A program made the translations under genes and the position numbers. A stretch of DNA of 64,000 bases from Dethiothermospora halolimnae (GTDB taxonomy: Bacteria; Bacillota; Clostridia; Tissierellales; VENL01): the NCBI RefSeq assembly GCF_037577855.1, contig NZ_JBAKFX010000005.1:1-64000 (forward strand). Reading direction: 5' to 3'. How positions within the stretch are numbered: the first letter of the stretch is position 1; every line of letters starts with the position of its first letter. Positions 17,143 to 25,558 of this stretch are shown here, one piece after another. The notes under the pieces were generated by a model. That model ran no database searches. It saw only the letters and a list, made by a program, of their open reading frames with translations, and was not told the origin of the DNA.

Positions 17143-17538
17143 TTAATCTTCCTCTTCATCATTTCCGAAAAGTTCATAAAAAGCTTCTGTGGCTATTTCA
17201 AACTCATCGTCACTTTCTATATTTTCAAGTTCTATTTCGCCATCTACCTCTTTATATCTATATAATAATACCCTATCGTCATTATCTGGAACTAATGCAA
17301 TATACTCTATATCTTCAACTTCAAAATTTCCCAACACATAGCATTCTAGCTCCGTATCATCATCTAGGGTTATATACATAACCTCTACTTCTTCATGTTC
17401 ATGATCGTGGCCACAGCCACAATCTCCATCGTGGTGTTCATGTCCACAACCGCAGTCCCCATTATTGTGGTCATGTTCACATCCACAATCTTCATCATGT
17501 TCGTGATTACATTTACATTTTTCATCGTGTTTATTCAT
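17143..17538 (-). CDS. DUF1292 protein with His/Cys-rich metal-binding head
   Basis: The 131-residue product starts at the ATG at 17538, after AAAGGAG. Residues 1-50 are a repetitive head of Cys, His, Asp and Glu, with units such as GDCGCGHEHHDGDCGCGHD. That is a likely multi-metal-binding region. Residues 52-125 match the DUF1292 domain: MYITLDDDTELECYVLG, EYIALVPDND and LLYRYKE. The tail is strongly acidic. DUF1292 proteins are small and of unknown function. The head suggests zinc, nickel or copper handling, but no transporter or regulator adjoins it. Confidence 0.85.
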   Translation of the reverse strand: MNKHDEKCKCNHEHDEDCGCEHDHNNGDCGCGHEHHDGDCGCGHDHEHEEVEVMYITLDDDTELECYVLGNFEVEDIEYIALVPDNDDRVLLYRYKEVDGEIELENIESDDEFEIATEAFYELFGNDEEED

Positions 17539-17580
17539 TATCAAATCTCCTTTGTTCAAATTTATTTATGTAGCTTAATA

Positions 17581-17613
17581 ATATATAGGGAAACATAATG
17601 TTTCCCTATATAT
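17581..17613 (-). terminator. Hairpin terminator after pepD
   Basis: A perfect 14-bp stem ATATATAGGGAAAC / GTTTCCCTATATAT with a five-base loop lies between the pepD stop and the DUF1292 start. The T-run is weak. Confidence 0.6.
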
Positions 17614-17674
17614 TATTATAGGTATTTTTCTACTACTTTAAACAATTACTTCTATAAAAGTATATTAAAATCCT

Positions 17675-19132
17675 TTATTTAATTTCCTTTAACACTCCAA
17701 GTAGGTACTTCCACATTCTTTGAGTTGAAGATATGCTTAAATGTTCATCGGGGGTATGCACATCAAACATATTAGGTCCAAAGGAAATCATATCTACATC
17801 TCCAAGCTTCTCTCCAAACAAGCCACATTCTAATCCAGCATGAATAGCTGTAATCTCAGGTTTTTTACCAAATATGTTTTCATATACATTTACAAATACC
17901 TCCCTTATATATGAATCCTTTTTATATTCCCATTCAGGATAACTTGCTTCATTAGTTACTTCTGCATCTATTAGTTTTGCCATAGTTTCTATTTTAGTTG
18001 CTATATCATCTTTAAGAGTTCTTACAGAACTTCTTATGGCACTTTCTAAAACCACTTTATCTTCAGCTGTAGTAACTACCCCTAAGTTAGTTGAACTTTC
18101 CACCAAACCTTCTATATCCATACTCATAGACTGTATTCCATTCGGCATAAGCATAAGGGCTGATATTACTTTTTTTGTAGTTTTTTTAGAGAAGGCTCTT
18201 TCTATATCATCTTCAACAAAATCACACCCTATGTAAACCCCTGGATCTGAAGTTTTTAATTCGTTTTTAAATATTCTGTTCCAGTTATTAACTTCATTTT
18301 CTAAATCCTCTTTATGACTGCTATCTATTAGTATTGTAGCATCTATCTCTCTGGGTATTGCATTCATTTTTGCTCCACCATTAATATCAGAAAGGGAAAT
18401 ATCAAAATTAGATTCAATGGAATATAAGATTCGTCCCATTAATTTATTTGCATTTCCCCTTTCCTTATTAATTTCCATACCGGAATGTCCACCTTTAAGA
18501 CCCCTAAGCTTTAGAGTATAAGGTAATAAATCTTTTTCTACCTTAGAATACTCTATAGGTATATGAACTTTATTTCTCACTCCACCGGCGCAACTTACTA
18601 ATAAAACTCCCTCTTCTTCAGAATCTATATTTATTAATGTCTTTCCTTTCAAATTATTTGGATTTAGTTGATTTGCTCCTCCCATACCGGTCTCTTCCTC
18701 TGTAGTAACTAAAATTTCAAGGGGAGGATGGGGGATATCATTTGAATCTAGTATGGCTAAACAATATGCCACTGCTATTCCATTATCAGCTCCTAATGTG
18801 GTATCTGTAGCCCATATCATGTCATCCTTTATTCTAAGATTTAAAGGGTCCTTTGAAAAGTCATGCTTTGTTCCCTTATTTTTTTCGCAAACCATATCCA
18901 TATGTCCTTGTAATATAACAGTAGGTGCATTTTCATATCCCTTAGTTCCCGGTTTTCTTATTATAATATTTAAAGCTTCATCCTGTATAACTTCTAAATT
19001 TCTTTCCTTGGCAAAATCAACTAAGTAATCACTTACTTTTTTTTCATCCCCAGAGCATCTAGGTATTCTAGTCAAATCCTCAAAATATGTAAATACACTT
19101 TTGGGTGATAAATTTTCTAAAACTCTTTCCAT
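17675..19132 (-). CDS. pepD: Aminoacyl-histidine dipeptidase (M20, PepD family)
   Basis: The 485-residue metallo-dipeptidase shows the PepD order of M20 motifs: ILQGHMDMVCEKN with His and Asp ligands, TLGADNGIAVAY with the bridging Asp, VTTEEETGMGGA with the catalytic Glu, and LINIDSEEEG. It hydrolyses Xaa-His and other dipeptides in the cytoplasm. The ATG at 19132 is chosen because AAAGGG lies eight or nine bases upstream; the ATG at 19141 abuts that site. No neighbour shares its strand closely enough to be an operon partner. Confidence 0.9.
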   Translation of the reverse strand: MERVLENLSPKSVFTYFEDLTRIPRCSGDEKKVSDYLVDFAKERNLEVIQDEALNIIIRKPGTKGYENAPTVILQGHMDMVCEKNKGTKHDFSKDPLNLRIKDDMIWATDTTLGADNGIAVAYCLAILDSNDIPHPPLEILVTTEEETGMGGANQLNPNNLKGKTLINIDSEEEGVLLVSCAGGVRNKVHIPIEYSKVEKDLLPYTLKLRGLKGGHSGMEINKERGNANKLMGRILYSIESNFDISLSDINGGAKMNAIPREIDATILIDSSHKEDLENEVNNWNRIFKNELKTSDPGVYIGCDFVEDDIERAFSKKTTKKVISALMLMPNGIQSMSMDIEGLVESSTNLGVVTTAEDKVVLESAIRSSVRTLKDDIATKIETMAKLIDAEVTNEASYPEWEYKKDSYIREVFVNVYENIFGKKPEITAIHAGLECGLFGEKLGDVDMISFGPNMFDVHTPDEHLSISSTQRMWKYLLGVLKEIK

Positions 19133-19296
19133 ATTTAACATCCCTTTCTTTTTTATTTGAAACTAATTATGCTATTATTTTTATATGTTTCAACATTTAA
19201 GATTATGTTTCCTGCTTTTATTAAGAAGAGTTTAAAAATATATTTATATCCTTAATAACTATTATATCCTTTATTACAACTTAAATTAGAATAAAA

Positions 19297-19330
19297 AAAA
19301 GATTATTTCCAAATTAAAAACAATCCTTTT
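19297..19330 (-). terminator. Terminator after the 170-residue hypothetical gene
   Basis: On the minus strand AAAAGGATTGTTT pairs with AAATAATCTTTT with one bulge and one wobble, followed by eight T. It lies just past the stop at 19343. Confidence 0.65.
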
Positions 19331-19342
19331 CCTAGGTTGATT

Positions 19343-19855
19343 CTATCTTAAACCTATCCCTTTATATTTATTTAATTCTTGTTTAAAAGTTTCAAGGGTA
19401 TTATAAAGTCCTTCAAACAAATCCTCTTCTAATACATATTTATGGCCTTTTATAAAATCTAATAACCTATCTGTCAATTCTATATTTCCTTTAAAACTTT
19501 TTTCCATACTATGGTCGTAATTTGGATTAGCTTCTTTAAAAGCATGAAAATATAATGAAATTCCCCTTACTAATTTTTTTTCTTCAGGAGATAGCTTTTC
19601 CATTGTTAATCTCCAAGCCTTCCTAACATGTCCAGGTGCTGTCAAAGGTGGAAACCCCTTTATAGCTTTTTTTTGTTCTTTCAAAGTAAACTTATCAAGA
19701 TCTACTCCTGCTTTTTTAAGTTTTTCATATAATATTTTGTCTTCCTCTTCATTAATTTTATCTATATCCATATTTTCAAATGAACTTTTTGTTTTATTAA
19801 ATGTATTATTGATTTTATACATCACGTTGTCTGTAGGTTTTATACCACTTATCAT
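19343..19855 (-). CDS. Hypothetical protein, 170 residues
   Basis: I do not recognise this protein. It is soluble, rich in Lys and Glu, and probably all-helical. It has a charged segment at residues 30-60, a central region with GFPPLTAPGHVRKAWRLTME, and a C-terminal helical part ending in LNKYKGIGLR. There is no signal peptide, Cys cluster or known catalytic motif. The ATG follows AGGGGTGG, and a terminator follows the stop, so the gene looks real and monocistronic. Confidence 0.6.
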   Translation of the reverse strand: MISGIKPTDNVMYKINNTFNKTKSSFENMDIDKINEEEDKILYEKLKKAGVDLDKFTLKEQKKAIKGFPPLTAPGHVRKAWRLTMEKLSPEEKKLVRGISLYFHAFKEANPNYDHSMEKSFKGNIELTDRLLDFIKGHKYVLEEDLFEGLYNTLETFKQELNKYKGIGLR

Positions 19856-20035
19856 TATTCCACCCCTTTTGAATACAAATAAATTTTGGAATGTGTATCA
19901 ATATTACTTTTTCATGTAATTATTAAGTATTTTCTTTTTAACCTTATTTTATATTTATTTACAATGATATCAAACTATTTTTCCATATATAGTTATTCTA
20001 TTGCCATACATAGCGTTTTTTTGGTTATAAATGTA

Positions 20036-20069
20036 AAAAGTTAGAAGTGCTTTTGTACTTCTAACTTTT
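20036..20069 (-). terminator. Terminator of mnmA
   Basis: AAAAGTTAGAAGT faces ACTTCTAACTTTT in a perfect 13-bp stem extended by a base pair or two, just after the mnmA stop. Confidence 0.8.
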
Positions 20070-20078
20070 ATTTTATAT

Positions 20079-21188
20079 TTATATTTCATTTTTATTTTTT
20101 AAAACCTTATCAATTATGCCTCCCCCTAAGCAAACCTCCCCATCATATAACACAACCGCCTGACCGGGGGTTATTGCCTTCTGAGGTTTATCAAATATTA
20201 TTTTACATGTTGTATCTGATGTTACTTTTACCTTTACATCTTGATCTTTCTGCCTATATCTAAATTTAGCATTGCATTTAAATTCATTATCTATATCTTT
20301 ATTACTTATCCAGTTAAAATCTGTGGCAATAAGTCCATAGGAATATAACTTAGGATTATTTGCACCCTGTACAACATATAATATGTTATTTTCAAGGTCT
20401 TTATCTGCAACAAACCAAGGTTCCCCTGTACCTCTTCCACCTATTCCCAAGCCTCGTCTCTGTCCTAATGTATAATACATAAGTCCATCATGTTTTCCTA
20501 CTACTTCTCCTGTATATTTTCTTATCTCTCCCGGTTGGGCTGGAAGATAGTTACTTAAAAATTCTTTAAAATCCCTTTCTCCAATAAAACATATCCCTGT
20601 ACTATCTTTTTTATTTGCAGTTTTAAGCCCTTTATTTTTAGCTATTTCTCTAACTTCAGATTTAGTTAATCCCCCCAAAGGAAACATAGATTTAGATAAT
20701 TGGGTTTGATTTAAAGCACATAAAAAATATGTCTGATCCTTATTTTTATCAACACCTTTAAGCAATTTATATTCATCATTAGTATATTCAAGTCTTGCAT
20801 AATGCCCTGTAGCCAAATAATCAGCTCCAATTTTTAAAGCATGGTCTAGAAAAGCTTTAAACTTGATTTCCTTATTGCACATAACATCTGGATTGGGAGT
20901 CCTGCCGTCTCTATATTCATTTAAAAAATATGTAAATACCTTATCCCAATATTCCCTTTCAAAATTAACAATATAATAGGGAATATCCAATTGATTACAC
21001 ACTGCCCTTACATCTTCATAATCTTCTTCGGCAGTACAATAGCCAAAGTTATTTTCCTCATCCCAGTTTTTCATAAATATACCCACTACATCATATCCCT
21101 GTTCCTTTAAAAGTAAAACTGCCACCGAAGAGTCTACTCCCCCTGACATTCCCACTACTACCTTGGTGTCTTTAGGCGATTTTTCCAT
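20079..21188 (-). CDS. mnmA: tRNA-specific 2-thiouridylase MnmA
   Basis: MnmA thiolates U34 of tRNA-Lys, -Glu and -Gln. The adenylation P-loop SGGVDSSVAVLLL is near residue 15, the catalytic Cys in NPDVMCNKEIKF near residue 103, and the persulfide-accepting Cys in DSTGICFIGERDF near residue 200. GHYARLE and YYTLGQRRGLGIGG are family hallmarks. Length is 369 residues. A strong AGGAGG precedes the ATG. No cysteine desulfurase lies nearby to act as sulfur donor. Confidence 0.95.
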   Translation of the reverse strand: MEKSPKDTKVVVGMSGGVDSSVAVLLLKEQGYDVVGIFMKNWDEENNFGYCTAEEDYEDVRAVCNQLDIPYYIVNFEREYWDKVFTYFLNEYRDGRTPNPDVMCNKEIKFKAFLDHALKIGADYLATGHYARLEYTNDEYKLLKGVDKNKDQTYFLCALNQTQLSKSMFPLGGLTKSEVREIAKNKGLKTANKKDSTGICFIGERDFKEFLSNYLPAQPGEIRKYTGEVVGKHDGLMYYTLGQRRGLGIGGRGTGEPWFVADKDLENNILYVVQGANNPKLYSYGLIATDFNWISNKDIDNEFKCNAKFRYRQKDQDVKVKVTSDTTCKIIFDKPQKAITPGQAVVLYDGEVCLGGGIIDKVLKNKNEI

Positions 21189-21255
21189 ATATAATACCTC
21201 CTAAATATCTATATATTATATATATTACCCTTTTACCTATTAATCTAATTCAAAA

Positions 21256-21283
21256 AAACTGCCTATTAATTAATAGGCAGTTT
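21256..21283 (-). terminator. 28-bp perfect palindromic terminator
   Basis: AAACTGCCTATTAA faces its exact complement, with an A-tract upstream that becomes a T-run on the minus strand. It overlaps the stop of the ferredoxin-like membrane gene. Confidence 0.85.
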
Positions 21284-21788
21284 AAGCAGCTATTTTATTT
21301 TTCTTGTCTTTTTTCTTATTTTTAGAATCTTTAGCTTTTTTAATGAGTCCAGTTCCATGTCCCATTGGGCAAACTATACACCAACTTCTTGGTTTAAATA
21401 TTATTCCCATCATTATTCCTACAATGAATGAAGCTCCCATAAATCTAAATAAACTAAATGCTATTTTATAAAAGTTTCCCTTGGCATGGATCATTGATAC
21501 AGTTAATAAAGTTAACATTAATATTAGTAAAACATTTTTAGCCACTTTACTTCTCATCCATTTTGGCATAGTTTTGTTTAAACTAACCTTTTGTAAAAAC
21601 TTACCTAAAAAAGATCCTCTAGGACAATAATGGGAACAATGAACCTTCCCCCTTCCTCTTAAAGCATGGTAAACTGGTGCACCCATGCATACAAATCCTA
21701 ATATACCAAATCTAAAATCTAATATTGATAATACAAAGAAACTTACTATAAATATCCACGACCAACTCATATGAGATTTCTTTTTCAT
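21282..21788 (-). CDS. NapH-like 4Fe-4S membrane protein, short
   Basis: The 168-residue protein has three or four predicted membrane helices and two cysteine groups: CSHYCPRGSF near residue 50 and CIVCPMGHGTG near residue 135. Two CP-containing clusters between helices recall the NapH/YccM family, which passes electrons through membrane-bound 4Fe-4S centres. Each group has only two Cys, plus isolated ones such as FVCMG, so a single shared cluster is possible. A lysine-rich tail follows. The ATG at 21788 follows GGAGGTG. Partner proteins are not adjacent. Confidence 0.7.
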   Translation of the reverse strand: MKKKSHMSWSWIFIVSFFVLSILDFRFGILGFVCMGAPVYHALRGRGKVHCSHYCPRGSFLGKFLQKVSLNKTMPKWMRSKVAKNVLLILMLTLLTVSMIHAKGNFYKIAFSLFRFMGASFIVGIMMGIIFKPRSWCIVCPMGHGTGLIKKAKDSKNKKKDKKNKIAA

Positions 21789-21899
21789 AAATATACACCT
21801 CCGCATCAATTGTTATATTCATATATTATGATATTACAATATATTAGTCAACAGTTTTTTATATAAACTTTTATTATATAGCATAACATATTTTATAGA

Positions 21900-21985
21900 A
21901 AAAAGGGGACTTTGTCGCTTCTTTGTTCTATGCAGGGTGCAAGGTGCAGAGAGTAGGCAATTGGTGACACATAAATATATTTAGG
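21900..21985. repeat. Dispersed intergenic repeat, long copy 2
   Basis: AAAAGGGGACTTTGTCGCTT and CTTTGTTCTATGCAGGGTGC, then AAGGTGCAGAGAGTAGG and TTGGTGACAC. It matches 13225-13315 and 43672-43757 in order and spacing. Confidence 0.7.
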
Positions 21986-22012
21986 ACTTCAATATATTGA
22001 AGTCCTAAATAT
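21977..22012 (-). terminator. 36-bp perfect palindromic terminator after the holin gene
   Basis: ATATTTAGGACTTCAATA faces its exact complement, immediately before the holin stop at 22016. A related palindrome with the core CTTCAATATATTGAAG occurs at 43750-43773. Confidence 0.75.
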
Positions 22013-22015
22013 ACA

Positions 22016-22378
22016 TTATAAATTCATATTATCAAAATTGACTTTCTTAAATTCATCATCATAGCCCAATAAACTTTTTCCGTTACTTAAATAATCTTTA
22101 AGAAATTCCACTGCTTCTTCTATCATGCTATCTATTTGCTTTCTTGTAAATATCAGTTGGACCATTATTGGTAACGTTTTATATATTTGTTCCACTACCC
22201 ATGCATATTTTAACTCTCCAGTTCCCGAACCCAATAATTTCTCTGCCTGTATTACAAGGGATAGTATTACCTTTCTCACCGTATCTTCTTTTCCCTTTTT
22301 ATATAGAAAAATTAGTGAAATCATAGCTATTAATATGACCACTATCGGAACCCAGTAACCTTTAATAAACTCTAGCAT
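22016..22378 (-). CDS. LLH-type phage holin-like protein
   Basis: The 120-residue protein has one N-terminal membrane helix (about residues 8-25) followed by a positively charged KKGKEDTVRKVI segment and an amphipathic helical domain with QAEKLLGSGTGELKYAWV. This arrangement matches the LLH holin family (phage_holin_6_1), found beside endolysins. It starts three bases after the amidase stop, with GGAGGTG as ribosome site. With the amidase it forms a lysis or cell-wall-release cassette; no head, tail or integrase genes flank it. Confidence 0.8.
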   Translation of the reverse strand: MLEFIKGYWVPIVVILIAMISLIFLYKKGKEDTVRKVILSLVIQAEKLLGSGTGELKYAWVVEQIYKTLPIMVQLIFTRKQIDSMIEEAVEFLKDYLSNGKSLLGYDDEFKKVNFDNMNL

Positions 22379-22381
22379 ACA

Positions 22382-23569
22382 TTACACCTCCGCAATCGTA
22401 GCTATTTTTTCAAGTTTATTCCTAAGTTCTCTAATGCTCTCTTTTAGAACTGCATTTTCTTTCTTACAGTTTTCATATAATACTTTATAATCGTTATATT
22501 CTACAGTAGTATTTAATAGTTTAGTAAGATAGTCCTCTATTATTGAAATACCGTATCTTGGGTCCGGTGCCCATTTCCCACCCAGTTGTTTTACATATTT
22601 AACTTTACCTGCCCAGCTTAATGATTTTACTACAAAATACCTATCATGGACTTTACCCACTGGTTCAATTCCAACATAAGCACACATATGGTTAAAGTGC
22701 CCCCTTACTCCATCATCTACTGTTAGAAATCTTTCATGATCCTTGCTTTGGTCACCGGTAGGATTCTTTACCTTTATACCTGCAAAATTATTCATATCCT
22801 CAGTGACAACACCTGTATATCTACCAAAGTTAGTTTCTTTCCCACTTTGACTATATAGTATATCTGCCCTTATTCCAGTTATCTCTCCATATTTAATGTA
22901 TTTTTCTGCTGCTCCAATAAACTTTTCTGTAGCTTTATTGTTCCTTGCCCAATCTTGCATTTTTCTTAATGTAACCTCAGATTTACCTATTATTTTAGTA
23001 TAATTTATATCTTTATTATAGGGATAATTTATATATTCACATACTCCAGCTACAACTGCCTCTGCATACTGCTGCCAATTATCCAATATTCTTTTAGAAT
23101 CTTCCCTATTACTTGCAAATCCATACTCAACAATTACTGTCTCAACATTTCCTGTTAGTCTATTCATATAATAATAGTCTTTTCCTGGCATATTAGGATG
23201 GGTTTTAGAAAACACTCTTCTTCCCTTAGCCCCCATAACTTTTAACTCTTCCATAATTAAACCGGCTAATGTACCATCTGTATATATAGAGTGAATTATT
23301 TCCACCCCTTGGGCCGACTTATTATAGGCGCTGTTTATATGATTTGATATACATATCTCCGCTCCCGATCCCCTTACTTTTTTTGTTCGTTCTTCTTGAC
23401 TTAAATAAATATCTCTTTTTCTTGTCATTTCTACATTTATGCCTAAATCTTTAAAACGTTCATATTGATACAATGAAATTTTAAGATTCATATCCTTCTC
23501 TTTCCAATATTCATTATTGCCACCACCGGGATCTTTTCCTCCGTGACCTGGATCTATTATTATTTTCAC
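22382..23569 (-). CDS. Endolysin-like N-acetylmuramoyl-L-alanine amidase with glucosaminidase-like domain
   Basis: Residues 1-175 are an Amidase_3 zinc domain: IDPGHGGKDPGGGN, ISNHINSA and VIVEYGFASN carry the zinc ligands and catalytic Glu. Residues 200-340 resemble a glucosaminidase/muramidase region (LYSQSGKETNFGRYTG, NNFAGIKVKNPTG). The last 40 residues are a coiled coil. The GTG at 23569 gives MKIIIDPGHGG and follows AGAGGTG by a few bases; the longer frame adds a poor N-terminus. No signal peptide is present, so release would need the holin encoded next. It cleaves peptidoglycan. Confidence 0.85.
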   Translation of the reverse strand: MKIIIDPGHGGKDPGGGNNEYWKEKDMNLKISLYQYERFKDLGINVEMTRKRDIYLSQEERTKKVRGSGAEICISNHINSAYNKSAQGVEIIHSIYTDGTLAGLIMEELKVMGAKGRRVFSKTHPNMPGKDYYYMNRLTGNVETVIVEYGFASNREDSKRILDNWQQYAEAVVAGVCEYINYPYNKDINYTKIIGKSEVTLRKMQDWARNNKATEKFIGAAEKYIKYGEITGIRADILYSQSGKETNFGRYTGVVTEDMNNFAGIKVKNPTGDQSKDHERFLTVDDGVRGHFNHMCAYVGIEPVGKVHDRYFVVKSLSWAGKVKYVKQLGGKWAPDPRYGISIIEDYLTKLLNTTVEYNDYKVLYENCKKENAVLKESIRELRNKLEKIATIAEV

Positions 23570-23724
23570 AAAATCACCTCTTAAATTGACTTTGTCCACA
23601 TTATTTTTCACTGTCACTATATTAATATTCATTTCAGACTTTATTGTGTATGTCCTGTTTGTTAATACTTATATATATTAATTTTAAAGTTTTTACTATA
23701 TATTTAGTATTATGCCTTTAAAAC

Positions 23725-23888
23725 TTAGTGCAAAGTGCAAGGTACAGGGAGCAGGGAGCAGGGCTTTTTTTTAAAAAAGTAAGACATGGAGATATCTCCA
23801 TGTCTTACTTTTTTATTGTTTATGATAACCCTGTACTCTAAACTTTGCGCCCTGCACTGAGCAAAAAAGGGCCAAAGGCACTTTTGCT
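23725..23888. repeat. Degenerate dispersed repeats around a 42-bp palindrome
   Basis: This 320-bp gap holds GTGCAAAGTGCAAGGTACAG and GGGAGCAGGG on one side (23727-23764). The related sequence lies in inverse orientation on the other side (23828-23888, GCGCCCTGCACTGAGC, GGCCAAAGGCACTTTTGC). No open reading frame of note. Confidence 0.6.
23773..23814. terminator. 42-bp perfect palindromic terminator after the rubredoxin gene
   Basis: AAAAAAGTAAGACATGGAGAT faces its exact complement, with the T-run inside the palindrome, so it can work in both directions. It lies downstream of the rubredoxin gene. Confidence 0.8.
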
Positions 23889-23889
23889 C

Positions 23890-24054
23890 TTAATCTCTTC
23901 TTTCAACGAATGCCATTTTCGGTTCGTTACAAGTTGGGCACTTCCAAAATTCCGGTAAATCATCAAAGGCTGTGTTAGGCTCTATATCTTGAGTTTTATC
24001 TCCTCTTGTTGGTCGATAAATATAGCCACACACAGTACATTTATATTGTTTCAT
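23890..24054 (-). CDS. Rubredoxin
   Basis: The 54-residue product reads MKQYKCTVCGYIYRPTRGDK, then TQDIEPNTAFDDLPEFWKC and PTCNEPKMAFVERRD. The two CxxC pairs (CTVC and CPTC) bind one iron, and the aromatic YIY, the DLP turn and the W before the second pair are rubredoxin features. The second knuckle has CN instead of the usual CG, and the D/E-rich loop is RPTRGD. It is a soluble one-electron carrier, in anaerobes often serving oxygen or peroxide reduction. AAGGAG precedes the ATG. Confidence 0.95.
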   Translation of the reverse strand: MKQYKCTVCGYIYRPTRGDKTQDIEPNTAFDDLPEFWKCPTCNEPKMAFVERRD

Positions 24055-24136
24055 ATAATGTCTCCTTTCTTATAGACTATATCTATATATACCACAAACC
24101 TAGCCATATTAATAATATTTTTACTTTTACTAAAAT

Positions 24137-24316
24137 TTATACTTCTTTAATATATTTTATAGAGGATCTTATTATATAGTATATATCATTTTCAGTTTTT
24201 AATTTACAAGCCTCAGTTTCTCCATTTGTTAGCCAATTTAAAAAGAATCTTCCTTGATCATTATTCACTTCAAAAACCTTTTCATCCCCATCAATAAATT
24301 CTATCAATAACTTCAT
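24137..24316 (-). CDS. Small unknown protein, 59 residues
   Basis: The ATG at 24316 follows AAGGGAG by several bases. The product begins MKLLIEFIDGDEKVFEVNND and contains FFLNWLTNGE and a C-terminal YYIIRSSIKYIKEV. It looks like a compact alpha/beta protein with no membrane segment. I do not recognise a family. It lies 80 bases upstream of the rubredoxin gene on the same strand, so the two may be co-transcribed. Confidence 0.6.
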   Translation of the reverse strand: MKLLIEFIDGDEKVFEVNNDQGRFFLNWLTNGETEACKLKTENDIYYIIRSSIKYIKEV

Positions 24317-24384
24317 ATCATATTCTCCCTTCTAATCAATTTATGTTTATTTTATCAGTATATAATAGATTTTAGCAACCTATA

Positions 24385-24443
24385 GAACAAAGGCGCCGTT
24401 GGCGCTTCTTTGTTCTTGCAGGGTGCAAGTACAAAGAACAGGG
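24385..24443. repeat. Dispersed intergenic repeat, short copy
   Basis: GAACAAAGGCGCC-GTT-GGCGC-TTCTTTGTTC is a long stem with a two-base bulge, followed by GCAGGGTGCAAG and ACAGGG. A second copy lies at 25393-25455. Confidence 0.7.
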
Positions 24444-24524
24444 ATATATTAATAATAAAATTTATAAATAGCCTATAATATATGATAAAATAAGTGTTAT
24501 AAAATTATATAAGGAGATGATAGT

Positions 24525-25394
24525 ATGCATTATGAAGGTGCTTTATATAGGCCTCCCAGCGAAGCTAGAAGCATTATTATTCAAGCTACCATAGGGTGTG
24601 CCCATAACAAATGTACTTTTTGTAGTATGTATAAAGATAAAAAGTTTCGTATTAGAAATTTAGAAGATATATTAGCAGACTTGCATCTTGCTAGAAAACA
24701 ATATAAAAGAGTAAAAAGAATCTTCTTGGCAGATGGTAATGCCCTTATCATAAAAAAGGAAATATTAAAATATATACTAAAAGAAATTAAACAATTATTT
24801 CCAGAATGTGAAAGGGTAGGGGTATATGGTGCTCCAAAGGATATATTAAGAAAAAATGTAGGGGACCTAAAGGAACTCAACCAACTTGGATTAAAGATAA
24901 TATACCTTGGTCTAGAATCCGGTAGTGATAAGATTTTAAATAGAATAAAAAAAGATGTAACCCCTGATGAAATGGTTAAAGCAGGAAATAAAGTTATGGA
25001 CGCAGGAATAAAATTATCAGTTACAGTTATTTCTGGGTTAGGTGGTAAAAAACATTGGAAAGAACATGCTTTAGAGTCTGCAAAAGTTTTAAATAAAATA
25101 AATCCTGATTACCTAGGACTACTCACATTACTTATTCAAGATAATACAGATTTAAATAAAGAGATAAAAGATAACAAATTTGAATTATTAAGTCCTAAAG
25201 AAGTTCTTTTGGAAACAAAGACTTTTATAGAAAATTTAGAGCTTACAAACTGTATATTTAGAAGTAATCATCCTTCAAATTATGTTTCCCTTGTTGGTAA
25301 TTTATCAGATGATAAGAATTTATTACTAGAAGAAATCAATATAGCTCTTAAGGAAAACTTTGATTATAAAGACGAATTATATAGAAGACTTTGA
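24525..25394 (+). CDS. Radical SAM protein of unknown substrate
   Basis: The 289-residue protein has an N-terminal radical SAM motif in an Elp3/MiaB-like fold: IGCAHNKCTFCSMYKDKKFR, with Cys at about residues 25, 30 and 33 (CX4CX2C). ADGNALI, YLGLESGSDKILNRIKK and VISGLGG follow. The opening YEGALYRPPSEARS is shared with a clostridial group annotated only as radical SAM or coproporphyrinogen oxidase-like. No tRNA-binding or B12 domain is present. AAGGAG precedes the ATG. It is a lone plus-strand gene among minus-strand genes. Confidence 0.85.
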   Translation: MHYEGALYRPPSEARSIIIQATIGCAHNKCTFCSMYKDKKFRIRNLEDILADLHLARKQYKRVKRIFLADGNALIIKKEILKYILKEIKQLFPECERVGVYGAPKDILRKNVGDLKELNQLGLKIIYLGLESGSDKILNRIKKDVTPDEMVKAGNKVMDAGIKLSVTVISGLGGKKHWKEHALESAKVLNKINPDYLGLLTLLIQDNTDLNKEIKDNKFELLSPKEVLLETKTFIENLELTNCIFRSNHPSNYVSLVGNLSDDKNLLLEEINIALKENFDYKDELYRRL

Positions 25395-25455
25395 ATAAAG
25401 GCGCCTTTGGCGCTTCTTTGTTCTGTACAGAGTGCAGGGGACAGGGTACAGAAAA
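25393..25455. repeat. Dispersed intergenic repeat, short copy
   Basis: AAAGGCGCC-TTT-GGCGC-TTCTTTGTTCTGTACAGAGTGCAG, then GGGACAGGGTACAG. It begins directly at the stop of the radical SAM gene, so its GC-rich stem may act as that gene's terminator. Confidence 0.65.
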
Positions 25456-25493
25456 GGTATTTTTACTCACTTTGTTCGTAAAAAATTATATAT

Positions 25494-25515
25494 TAAATCG
25501 GCTTTAGCCGATTTA
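25494..25515 (-). terminator. Terminator of the MBL hydrolase gene
   Basis: TAAATCGGCT-TT-AGCCGATTTA is a perfect stem, followed on the minus strand by an AT-rich tract that ends in a T-run. Confidence 0.6.
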
Positions 25516-25558
25516 TACCTTAATTGTCCACTGTCCATTGCCAATTGTCAACTATATA

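Noticed and set aside
22016..23569. Prophage
   Set aside because: Only lysis-type genes occur. There is no integrase, terminase, capsid, tail or att pair, and flanking genes are housekeeping.
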